Source: Pandoraea captiosa (GTDB lineage: Bacteria; Pseudomonadota; Gammaproteobacteria; Burkholderiales; Burkholderiaceae). From it: 64,000 bases of DNA. The stretch covers positions 62,001 to 126,000 of the forward strand of contig NZ_CABPSQ010000007.1 in assembly GCF_902459775.1 (NCBI RefSeq), in the 5' to 3' direction. The position numbers and the translations under genes were made by a program. The notes beneath the pieces were generated by a model. It saw only the letters and a program-made list of their open reading frames with translations. It did no database searches and was not told where the DNA came from. Positions within the stretch are counted from its first letter, which is position 1. Each line of letters opens with the position of its first letter. Below are positions 9,170 through 16,892 of the stretch, in pieces.

Positions 9170-10168
9170 TTACACGTACGCGTCGTCGCCGCGGCCGCCG
9201 ATCATGATGGCGCCCTGATCGGCCAGGCGCCGTACCACTTGCAGCACCTTCTTCTGTTCGGCTTCCACTTCCGAGACCCGTACCGGGCCGCGCGACTCCA
9301 GGTCTTCGCGCAACAGCTCGGCCGCACGGGCCGACATGTTCTTGAAGAACTTCTCGCGCAGTTCGGACGGCGCACCCTTGAGCGCGATGATGAGCGACTC
9401 GGATTCGATTTCCTTGAGCAGCACCTGGATGCTGCGGTCTTCCACGTCGAGCAGGTTCTCGAACACGAACATTTCTTCGACGATCTTCGCCGCGAGGTCC
9501 GAGTCGTAGTTGCGCACGGCTTCGATGACCGATTCTTCGTGCACGCCGCCCAGATAGTTGAGGATTTCCGCCGCAGTGCGCACGCCGCCCATCGGGCTGC
9601 GCTTGATGTTCTCGCTGCCCGAAAGGAGCTTGGTGAGGACGTCGTTCAGTTCGCGAAGCGCGGCCGGCTGAATGCCGTCGAGCGTGGCGATACGCAGCAC
9701 CACGTCGTTACGCAGACGCTCGGTGAAGAGCGCGAGCACTTCCGACGCCTGATCGCGGTCGAGGTGCACGAGGATCGTCGCAATGATCTGCGGGTGTTCG
9801 TGACGAATCAGTTCGGCGACCGCCGTGGAGTCCATCCACTTCAGGCCTTCGATGCCGCTGGTGTCGCCGCCCTGCAGAATGCGCTCGATCAGGCCGGCGG
9901 CCTTGTCGTTGCCCAGCGCCTTGTTGAGCACCGAGCGGATGTATTCGGACGAATCGAGCGAGAGCGCCGAGTGCTGTTCGGCTTCGAGCACGAAGTCCTG
10001 CAGCACGTCGGCGATCTGGTCGCGCGTGACCTGCCGCAGCGAGGCCATCGCCGCGCCGAGCTTCTGCACTTCGCGTGGCGCGAGGTACTTGAAGACCTCG
10101 GCCGCTTCATCTTCGCCCAGCGACATCAGGAGGATGGCGCTGCGTTGGAGTCCCTCAGCCGCGCTCAT
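9170..10168 (-). CDS. fliG: flagellar motor switch protein FliG
   Basis: FliG is the upper C-ring protein that contacts the MS ring and the MotA stator and converts stator force to rotation. I prefer the ATG at 10168 (MSAAEGLQRSAILL) to the GTG three codons earlier because it gives the canonical N-terminus and 332 residues. The EHPQ motif (RHEHPQIIATILVHL, about residues 125-139) and the charged C-terminal torque helix (MFVFENLLDVEDRSIQVLL) are present. The start lies inside the end of fliF (14-base overlap). Confidence 0.97.
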   Translation of the reverse strand: MSAAEGLQRSAILLMSLGEDEAAEVFKYLAPREVQKLGAAMASLRQVTRDQIADVLQDFVLEAEQHSALSLDSSEYIRSVLNKALGNDKAAGLIERILQGGDTSGIEGLKWMDSTAVAELIRHEHPQIIATILVHLDRDQASEVLALFTERLRNDVVLRIATLDGIQPAALRELNDVLTKLLSGSENIKRSPMGGVRTAAEILNYLGGVHEESVIEAVRNYDSDLAAKIVEEMFVFENLLDVEDRSIQVLLKEIESESLIIALKGAPSELREKFFKNMSARAAELLREDLESRGPVRVSEVEAEQKKVLQVVRRLADQGAIMIGGRGDDAYV

Positions 10169-11849
10169 CGCCACCACCCACCCATGCTTTGACTACCGTT
10201 GCCACGATCTTCGGATCCTGTCGCGCCACTTGGCGTGCGTACTGCAAATTACGTTCGTAGGCGCTGAGTTCGCCTCGCTTGCCGGCTTCGCCGTCGGCGT
10301 CTTCGCCTTCTGCCCCCTCGGCGCCTGCGGCGCCGCCGGCGGCACCCCCGACACCGGCCAGCGACGGCTCGGCCGGCGGTGGCGGTGTCAGGTGCTTGCG
10401 AATGGCCGGACGAATCACGCCGAACCACAGATACAGACCGATCAGGCCGATGAGCACCCACTTGCCGACTTGCTTGGCCAGTTCGATGTTCTGGCGCTGA
10501 CGCCACCACGGCAGGTTGGCTTCCGGATCGGTTTCGACCGTGAACGCGCTGTTGACGATGTTGATCGTGTCGCCGCGCTGGCCGGAGAACCCGATGGCTT
10601 CCTTGGACAGGTTCTGAATCTGGTCGAGTTGGGCCTGCGTGAGCGCCACCATGGCGGGCTTGCCCTTCGCATCGGTGCCCGGACGATAGTTCACGACAAT
10701 TGCCGCCGACAGGCGCTTCAGACCCCCCGTGGCCTGCTGAACGTGGCGAATCGTGCGGTCGACTTCGTAGTTGACCGTAGCGTCCTTGCGATCGCTGCGC
10801 GGACCTTGCGGCGCGCTTGCCGCCCCTGGCGTCGCGGCGCCTTGCTGGGCGAACTGCTGCTGTTGCTGCGTGATCGGCGCGGTGGCCTGTCCCGGCGGCT
10901 GGTTCGACAGCGCGCCCGGCACGCCGCCCGCGGCGTTCGCACCGATCTGCGACGATTCGCTGCTTTGCTGGCTGCGCACCGCCTGCTCGCCTGCGTTCGG
11001 CTTGTAGTTCTCCGAGGTCTGCTCGACCTGGTTGAAGTCGACGTCGGCAGTCACTTGCGCGTGCACGTTACCGGGGCCGACGATCGGATTCAGGATCGCT
11101 TCGATACGGCGTGCGTACGACTGTTCGAGCTCGCGAACGTACTTGAGCTGGCTGGCGTCCAGTCCCAGAGCGTTGCCGCTTTGGGCGGAGAGCAGATTGC
11201 CGTTCTGATCGAGCACGGTCACGTTCTTGACCGGCAGTTCCGGCACGCTCGACGCGACCATGTGCACGATGGCGCTCACCTGTGCGTCATCGAGTACCCG
11301 GCCCGGATAGAGCGTGACAAGCACCGAGGCGCTCGGCTTTTGCTGCTCGCGCACGAACACGGAGGGTTTCGGAATGGCCAGATGCACGCGCGCGGCCTGC
11401 ACGGCGGAGAGGGATTCGACCGAGCGCGCGAGTTCCCCTTCGAGGGCGCGCTGGTAGTTGACCTGTTCGGCGAACTGGCTGATGCCGAACTTCTGGTTGT
11501 CCATCAGTTCGAAGCCCACCAGCCCGCCCTTGGGCAGACCTTGGGACGCCAGACGCAGACGTACGTCGTGCACCTGCTCGGCGGGCACCAGAATGGCGCC
11601 GCCGCCCTCGGCGAACTTGTACGGCACGTTCATCTGCTGGAGCGAGGTGATGATGGCGCCGCCGTCGCGATCGCTCAGGTTGCTGTACAGCACCTTGTAA
11701 TCGGGGGCGCGGCTCCACAGGAAGACGGCGATCAGCAATGCGACGATGGCCGCGCCGCCAATGAGCAACGGCAGGCGCTCGCGGGAGCGCAGCTGCGCGA
11801 GCAGGGGCGGCTTGGCGGCGACGTCAGCCGTCTGGGTGGCGGCATTCAT
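10155..11849 (-). CDS. fliF: flagellar MS-ring protein FliF
   Basis: FliF oligomerises in the inner membrane to form the MS ring, the base on which the rod, export gate and C-ring are built. I use the ATG at 11849 (MNAATQTADVAAK), giving 564 residues; a GTG four codons upstream is open too. There are two membrane helices, near residues 26-46 and 450-470, enclosing the periplasmic ring-building motifs (for example GLPKGGLVGFELMDNQKFG). The C-terminal tail needed for FliG binding is present (YERNLQYARQVARQDPKIVA). It is first in the leftward fliFGHIJK block. Confidence 0.97.
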   Translation of the reverse strand: MNAATQTADVAAKPPLLAQLRSRERLPLLIGGAAIVALLIAVFLWSRAPDYKVLYSNLSDRDGGAIITSLQQMNVPYKFAEGGGAILVPAEQVHDVRLRLASQGLPKGGLVGFELMDNQKFGISQFAEQVNYQRALEGELARSVESLSAVQAARVHLAIPKPSVFVREQQKPSASVLVTLYPGRVLDDAQVSAIVHMVASSVPELPVKNVTVLDQNGNLLSAQSGNALGLDASQLKYVRELEQSYARRIEAILNPIVGPGNVHAQVTADVDFNQVEQTSENYKPNAGEQAVRSQQSSESSQIGANAAGGVPGALSNQPPGQATAPITQQQQQFAQQGAATPGAASAPQGPRSDRKDATVNYEVDRTIRHVQQATGGLKRLSAAIVVNYRPGTDAKGKPAMVALTQAQLDQIQNLSKEAIGFSGQRGDTINIVNSAFTVETDPEANLPWWRQRQNIELAKQVGKWVLIGLIGLYLWFGVIRPAIRKHLTPPPPAEPSLAGVGGAAGGAAGAEGAEGEDADGEAGKRGELSAYERNLQYARQVARQDPKIVATVVKAWVGGGDERG

Positions 11850-12212
11850 GCGCGGCTCCACGCCAGAGGCATTGATATGACGGTCATCGCGGTGGAAGTG
11901 CTCACTAACATGCGACAGAATTCTCCGGATACGCTTGGCGACGTGCGCGCATCCTTGGGGGGAGTTAAGGATTGGTAAGACGCTCGGTCATGGTGCGCAC
12001 GACGCCGATGGTCCTGATTATTCGTTGGTGAATGTGGAATCGTTTCGAGGATTAGGCGGGTCTTTTACCGTTAATTAGGCTATTGAGGGCTTGCCAGGCG
12101 GTGGTAAGCTCCGACGTGACTGATAAAAGGCAAACCGGCGTGGGTCGCGCGAATGCGCGGGAGGCCGGTGGCGTCATCGACACGAGCAAGGACAAGCGCA
12201 AGGACAAGCACC
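11850..12212. other. divergent intergenic region between fliF and fliE
   Basis: This 363-base region must carry promoters for fliF (leftward) and fliE (rightward). It is visibly more AT-rich than its flanks around 11990-12070. I looked for sigma-28 (TAAA-N15-GCCGATAA) and sigma-54 (TGGC-N8-TGC) elements on both strands and found no convincing match, so control, perhaps by FlhDC with sigma-70, stays unassigned. No additional gene is apparent. Confidence 0.5.
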
Positions 12213-12548
12213 ATGGCCATTCCGGGAATCGAATCGGTACTGCAAAAGCTGGGCGGCGTCGCGTCGCAGGCGGCGGGCTCGATCATGGGCACGACCAGTG
12301 CCGGCGCAGGCGCCACGTCGAAGACGGGAGGATTTGCTGCCGAGCTCGAAGCGTCGCTCAAGCGCGTGTCGGCGTCGCAAAACGGTGCGGAAGCGCAGGC
12401 CCGCGCGTTCGAAATGGGCGAGCCGGGGGTGGCGCTCAACGATGTCATGGTCGACCTGCAGAAAGCCAACATCGGCTTCCAGATGAGCGTGCAAGTCCGT
12501 AACAAGCTCGTGTCGGCCTACACCACTGTGATGAATATGCAGGTCTGA
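12213..12548 (+). CDS. fliE: flagellar hook-basal body protein FliE
   Basis: FliE is the small adaptor that joins the MS ring and export gate to the proximal rod. The start at 12213 ([14 protein letters not shown]) gives 111 residues, the usual size. The C-terminal signature ([34 protein letters not shown]) is split here as [18 protein letters not shown] followed by a YTTVMNMQV end and is unmistakable. It is the only flagellar gene here on the plus strand, divergent from fliF, and is followed at once by a strong terminator. Confidence 0.96.
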   Translation: MAIPGIESVLQKLGGVASQAAGSIMGTTSAGAGATSKTGGFAAELEASLKRVSASQNGAEAQARAFEMGEPGVALNDVMVDLQKANIGFQMSVQVRNKLVSAYTTVMNMQV

Positions 12549-12585
12549 TGCCGCGTCGTTCGTCGACCGCATCGGTTCTGAAGGC

Positions 12586-12612
12586 AGCCCCGTCCGACGA
12601 CGGGGCTTTTTT
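12586..12612 (+). terminator. Rho-independent terminator after fliE
   Basis: A perfect 9-bp stem (AGCCCCGTC / GACGGGGCT) with a 4-base loop is followed by a run of six T. It lies 38 bases after the fliE stop codon and ends the fliE transcript before the convergent ATPase gene. Confidence 0.93.
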
Positions 12613-12736
12613 GTGCCCGCTGCGTTTGGTGGGCTTCGCGGCGCGTCGTTTTCAACGGCCTGGTGCAGTCGATCGGGAGGACGTGCGGGGCGATGTTGCA
12701 CACCGCGCCCAACTTCGACGCAGTTTCGCGGAACCC

Positions 12737-13933
12737 CTAAGCCGCGTCCGCGGGCGTCAGCTCAGGCATGATTCGCTTCAGAAATTCATGAAAGCGCGGC
12801 ACGCTGAATTCCGTTTCTCCAATCAGCGTTTCGTGGAGCATGCCCTTGGCCACCAGCGCCTCCTGGACGGGCTCCAGGGCCTGCGCGGGCTCACCGAAAT
12901 GCATTGCAATGGCTCTCGCGTCGTGTGGGCCTGCCCCCATTTCCGCCATAACGCGTAGGTAGCGCCGCTCCAAAAACGTCAGACGTTGGAAGCGAAGTCG
13001 GTAGAAGTTCTTGTCCAGCGCCTCAATTGCGGAAGTCGAGATCTGTCTGACATGCTCGTACGTAATCGGGCTTTCGTTGGCGGCCCTCCACGCAAGCTTT
13101 CCCCATTGCTGAAGGAAGTACGGGTACGCACCGGTCTGCGCCACGATTTCGTCCAACGCGTCAGGTGAAATCAGGACGCCTTCTCGCTCGGCGGGGATCG
13201 CGATGGCGTTGCGCGCATCGATGTCGGCGAGCGGGCCAATGTCGTGAATCTCAAACATGCGTTCCGCGTAGGATTTGGCGTCGCCGACTTTCTTGATCAA
13301 CGGCGGCAAACCTGCCGCGACAAGCATGATGGGCAATTGGTGCTGAGTACAACGATGAAGCGCGTAAAGCAGTGACGACAGTTGCTGCTGGGGCATCCCC
13401 TGAAACTCGTCGATGAAGATGACGAGGGCGGTGCGGGCCAAACGTGCCGCACGTCCGGCCTCTACAAGGAGGGTGCACAGGTCAAGCTCAAGATCGCCAC
13501 AATCTGCCAGCCCGGGCTCCGGCGGGTAATCCAGACCCACCTCAATGTCGCCATATTTGACTCTCAGTCCGGCGACGAAGCCGGAAAGTGCGCGTAGTCC
13601 ACGAATTACCGCGTCCTTCGCCATTTGAACCTGGTTCATACGTAGTAGCGCGACTCGTATGGCCGGTGCGATGGAGGCTGGCAGTGACTTCACCTCCGGG
13701 GCTTCGAGATGTACCGTAATTGCGCCTTGTTGCTCAGCGTCATATAGCAACCGCTCGAGAAGTACTGTCTTGCCCACGCCTCGGAGGCCAACGAGCAGTT
13801 GCCCGTTAGCGTGACGTCCGCTTAGAAGGCGATCAATGCAGATTCGCACTTCCTCTCGTGTGTCATGGCGCCCGGACAGGACCGGAGGCACGGCGCCTGC
13901 GCCAGGATTGAATGGGCTGAGTTTGCCGTCCAT
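12737..13933 (-). CDS. AAA-family P-loop ATPase with C-terminal winged-helix-like domain
   Basis: This is a single-gene ATPase of the ORC1/STAND-like AAA superfamily. From the ATG at 13933 (MDGKLSPFNPGAG) it has 398 residues. Walker A is GLRGVGKT near residue 50, Walker B is LVIFIDEFQG, and a sensor-like segment PIMLVAAGLPPL follows. The last 90 residues look like a winged helix (RAIAMHFGEPAQALEPVQEA, then PRFHEFLKRIMPE). Such proteins often act as solitary ATPases of unknown role. Nothing links it to flagella apart from its place between fliE and the fliK/flhB-like pair; its codon use looks less GC-biased than its neighbours, so it may be an insertion. Function unknown. Confidence 0.85.
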   Translation of the reverse strand: MDGKLSPFNPGAGAVPPVLSGRHDTREEVRICIDRLLSGRHANGQLLVGLRGVGKTVLLERLLYDAEQQGAITVHLEAPEVKSLPASIAPAIRVALLRMNQVQMAKDAVIRGLRALSGFVAGLRVKYGDIEVGLDYPPEPGLADCGDLELDLCTLLVEAGRAARLARTALVIFIDEFQGMPQQQLSSLLYALHRCTQHQLPIMLVAAGLPPLIKKVGDAKSYAERMFEIHDIGPLADIDARNAIAIPAEREGVLISPDALDEIVAQTGAYPYFLQQWGKLAWRAANESPITYEHVRQISTSAIEALDKNFYRLRFQRLTFLERRYLRVMAEMGAGPHDARAIAMHFGEPAQALEPVQEALVAKGMLHETLIGETEFSVPRFHEFLKRIMPELTPADAA

Positions 13934-14190
13934 TTTTCTGATGAGATCGAAAGGGTGAGCAAGGGACGTGTGTGCGGACGTACGCCGCAACACGTCACGG
14001 AAGAAAAATGCTATTGGCATCCCTTGCTTCGTGCGCGCGGCGAGCGGGTCCGTCGCTGCGAGAACCGCCGCAACAGCCTTCAACGGTGGGCTTCAGACGA
14101 ATCGGGCGAGCAAACGACCAATCACGGAAATCGGACGGTTCACGCGATACACGCGTCTCGCGTGCATTGCATGACCTAGCGTCTACGGTG

Positions 14191-14559
14191 TCAGGCGGAC
14201 GGCGTCGGGGAGGGCGGGGTGGGGGCGGGGCCAGACGCATCCGGCTGCACATCTGCCGCAACGACGCCCGGCGGCAGCGGGGGTGGGTTGCCGCCGCGAC
14301 CCGCTTCGAGCTTGTAAAGCCAGGCCAGCAGTTCGGCGACCGCCTGATACAGTTGCGCCGGAATGCGCTGGTCGAGATCGACCTGCATCAGCAGGCTCAC
14401 CAGTTCCGGCGACTCGTGCACGTACAGGCCATGCTCGCGCGCAGTGCGCACGATGGTCTCGGCGAGCAGGCCGTAACCCTTGGCTACCACGCGCGGCGCC
14501 GTATCCTTCGCGCCATAGGCCAATGCGACCGCCGTGCGGCGCTCCGGTGGCAACGTCAT
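14191..14559 (-). CDS. FlhB C-terminal-domain-like protein (FhlB/EscU family)
   Basis: This 122-residue protein matches only the part of FlhB that follows the autocleavage site: AVALAYGAKDTAPRVVAKGYGLLAETI, then ESPELVSLLMQVDLDQRIPAQLYQAVAELLAWLYKLE. It has no membrane segments and no NPTH cleavage motif, and ends in a Pro-rich tail. In FlhB this segment is the docking surface that changes export specificity when FliK arrives. The gene overlaps the preceding FliK-like gene by four bases (ATGA), so the two are translated together. A regulatory or backup role in specificity switching is inference. Confidence 0.88.
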   Translation of the reverse strand: MTLPPERRTAVALAYGAKDTAPRVVAKGYGLLAETIVRTAREHGLYVHESPELVSLLMQVDLDQRIPAQLYQAVAELLAWLYKLEAGRGGNPPPLPPGVVAADVQPDASGPAPTPPSPTPSA

Positions 14560-16037
14560 GCTTCACCTCCGGTTTTTGGCGTGGGTGCATTCACAGGTAC
14601 GGGCAGTTCGGCCGTCGAGGTGTCGGACGACGGTGAATTCACCGCCCCTTCGCTCCCGACCTGCGACATCGGGGCGGGCCCTGCGGTGTCCTCCCCTTCC
14701 TTTCCTTCATCCCGCTCGTCAAGCGAACCCATCGCACCGAACGACAACTGGCTCGCAATCAGGCCGACTGCGGCCAGCCGCTGACGCAAATCCTCGCCCT
14801 CGTTGGACAGCGCATCCGTGGCGTCGGTCGAGTCGGCCAGCAAGCGCGCCTGCAACTGCTGTCCCGACAAGCCGAGCGTGACGTCGATGGTGCCGAGCGA
14901 CGGCAGTGTCAAACGCAAATGCGTATGCCACGTCGACGGCGCTGCGGCCTCCCCCGGGGCGGGCTGTCCAGGGCGCTCCTCGACCTGCCACTCCATGGGG
15001 GCACCCGGCCACGCCATGCCGTTCCACTGAAACTGGGGATTGACGAGCATGTCGAGCTGCTGACGCACCAGCGTCACGCTCTCCGCCGGGGTGTTCGCCA
15101 CGGCCGCCATCGCTGCGGCGGCGCCATGCGGCGGCGCTGCCGTTGCTGTGCCGCCTGCCGCCAGCGCGGCGTCGCCGCCGTCATGACCGGACGGCAGCAC
15201 GCTGCTTGTCGTATGCGCCACGCTTGCCGCGTGCGCCAGTGCATTGGCGGTATTCGGAAGGTTCGCGCTTGCGCGAAGCCCGCCATCGGCACCGTCGGAG
15301 ACACCCGGCTGCGCCGGTGTACCGGACGGGAGGGTGCCTGGCGGCGACGCGGGAGAAGGATTCGGTGCCGCCGTCGGCAACGTCGAAGCGCTCAGTGTCG
15401 AAGGACCCAGGGTCGGCCAGCCCGTCGCCAGTGCAGCTTCGCCCCCGGCCGGGCCAAGCAAACGCGCGAGGGGGCCGGGCCCGGGCAGCGTGGCATCGGC
15501 CCCGGCCGCGCGCAGTTGCGCGGCGAGGTTGGCGGACGCCGGCCAGCGCAACTGGGGCTCGGCTTGCAATTGCTCGAACGAACGACTGCCCGAGGCCCAT
15601 TGCGACAAGTGCGATTCGTAGAAGAGCCCGCTCGTGGACAGGGCTTCCTTGAGCGCGGCAGCGACGAGGGGCGCCAGCGCCGGCGCACCGGTGCCGGGCG
15701 CTGCGGGCCACACCGGGGCGCTCGCCTGCACGGGGCCGGGCGATTCGGGCGCGATACGCAGGATGGTGTCGATGGTGCGCGCGGCAGCGGAAAGCGTTGC
15801 CTGCTGAACCGGGGTGGGGGTGCGGGCGGCGCTTTGCGGTGTCGCGTTGCCAAGCGCCACGGCCGTCGGCGACGTTCTGGTCGCCAGGTCGCCCAACGCG
15901 GAGGTCGCATCGCCGGCGGGTTGTGTACCGGCAATCGCAGTGGGCGCCGTCGTCGACGAGGCGCCTTGCCCGATGCCGAGCAGCGAGTCGAGCCGCCGGG
16001 CGAGCGTGGTGGCCAGAACCGAGTCGAGACCGGCCAT
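14556..16037 (-). CDS. second FliK-like hook-length control protein
   Basis: This 493-residue protein has a long Ala/Pro/Ser/Thr-rich unfolded region and a C-terminal Flg_hook-like domain near residues 360-430 (LRLTLPSLGTIDVTLGL, then QARLLADSTDATDAL), the same arrangement as FliK. It is not the canonical fliK, which lies at 4780 in the fliFGHIJK block. It sits downstream of fliS-fliT and is translationally coupled to the FlhB-like gene, which suggests a partner relationship. It may be a second ruler or a regulator of export; no sequence feature decides between these. Confidence 0.8.
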   Translation of the reverse strand: MAGLDSVLATTLARRLDSLLGIGQGASSTTAPTAIAGTQPAGDATSALGDLATRTSPTAVALGNATPQSAARTPTPVQQATLSAAARTIDTILRIAPESPGPVQASAPVWPAAPGTGAPALAPLVAAALKEALSTSGLFYESHLSQWASGSRSFEQLQAEPQLRWPASANLAAQLRAAGADATLPGPGPLARLLGPAGGEAALATGWPTLGPSTLSASTLPTAAPNPSPASPPGTLPSGTPAQPGVSDGADGGLRASANLPNTANALAHAASVAHTTSSVLPSGHDGGDAALAAGGTATAAPPHGAAAAMAAVANTPAESVTLVRQQLDMLVNPQFQWNGMAWPGAPMEWQVEERPGQPAPGEAAAPSTWHTHLRLTLPSLGTIDVTLGLSGQQLQARLLADSTDATDALSNEGEDLRQRLAAVGLIASQLSFGAMGSLDERDEGKEGEDTAGPAPMSQVGSEGAVNSPSSDTSTAELPVPVNAPTPKTGGEA

Positions 16038-16078
16038 GCTTGACTCCGAGATGCGGACGATGTGACGCGCAGCGCGCG

Positions 16079-16417
16079 TCAGGCGCCCAGGTTCAGGCCG
16101 TAGACTTCGTGCAGGGCACGTTGACGGCGCGTGCTGTTGATCATGGCGTCGAGGTGCGCCAGATGAGGAACCGCGAGATCGCGAATGGCGGCATCGTCGG
16201 CCAGAATGCGGCGAATGATGGCGTGCTTGCGCGAGCGCTCGTCCTCCGAGAGCGGCAGATCGGCGTCGAGTTGCTTGATCGCGTCGACCTGCGCACGATA
16301 CTGCGACTCAAGGTCGATGAGGGCATCCCAGTCGCCATCACGCGCCACGCCGAGCATGCGTTCCGTGAGGCCGGCAATACTTTCGTAACAGTTCAGCAAG
16401 GTCGTCGCTTCATTCAT
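16079..16417 (-). CDS. fliT: flagellar export chaperone FliT
   Basis: FliT is the cytosolic chaperone of the filament cap FliD and, in enterics, an anti-FlhDC factor. The start at 16417 (MNEATTLLNCYESIAGLTERML) gives 112 residues, nearly all helical, with the short DLESQYRAQVDAIKQLD segment common in the family. It overlaps the end of fliS by 8 bases, and fliD-fliS-fliT is the usual order. The family diverges quickly, so position supports the call as much as sequence does. Confidence 0.88.
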   Translation of the reverse strand: MNEATTLLNCYESIAGLTERMLGVARDGDWDALIDLESQYRAQVDAIKQLDADLPLSEDERSRKHAIIRRILADDAAIRDLAVPHLAHLDAMINSTRRQRALHEVYGLNLGA

Positions 16418-16844
16418 AGCGCACTCCGGTGCCCGCCTGAACGGCGGGGGCACCCGTGCCGGTGCTCGGCGCGATCGCTCGCCAGGCCGATGCAATGGTG
16501 TCGAGCAGGGTGTCGACTTCTTGTACCTTGGCCACGTCGTTCTCGAGATTCGCTTCGAGCAGACGTCGCCCCATGTAGTCGTAGAGATCACGCAAGTTGC
16601 GTGACAGTTCCCCACCGACTTCCATATTCAGTCCATCGCGCAGCCCGCCGATGATCTCGATGGCCTTCGAGATGGCCTGACCGCGCTCGGCGATGCGACC
16701 GTCTTCGAAATGCACGCGCGCCTTGGTGAGCGCGGCCTTCGCGCCGTCGAAGAGCATCACGATGAGCTGATGCGGACTGGCGGCGATCACGCCCGTTTCG
16801 AGACCGACCTTGCGATACGCGTTGGCGGCGTTTTGACCGTACAT
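16410..16844 (-). CDS. fliS: flagellar export chaperone FliS
   Basis: FliS binds the C-terminus of flagellin in the cytoplasm and prevents early polymerisation. The 144-residue protein has the family start (YGQNAANAYRKVGLETGV) and the conserved SPHQLIVMLFDGA segment at residues 22-34, followed by a four-helix bundle (YDYMGRRLLEANLENDVAKV). The last 20 residues are Gly/Ala-rich. It lies between fliD and fliT. Confidence 0.96.
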   Translation of the reverse strand: MYGQNAANAYRKVGLETGVIAASPHQLIVMLFDGAKAALTKARVHFEDGRIAERGQAISKAIEIIGGLRDGLNMEVGGELSRNLRDLYDYMGRRLLEANLENDVAKVQEVDTLLDTIASAWRAIAPSTGTGAPAVQAGTGVRYE

Positions 16845-16892
16845 GACTTTCTCCGAAGCGCGTGGCCGATGTGCGTTGCGTGCCTGCTGCGA

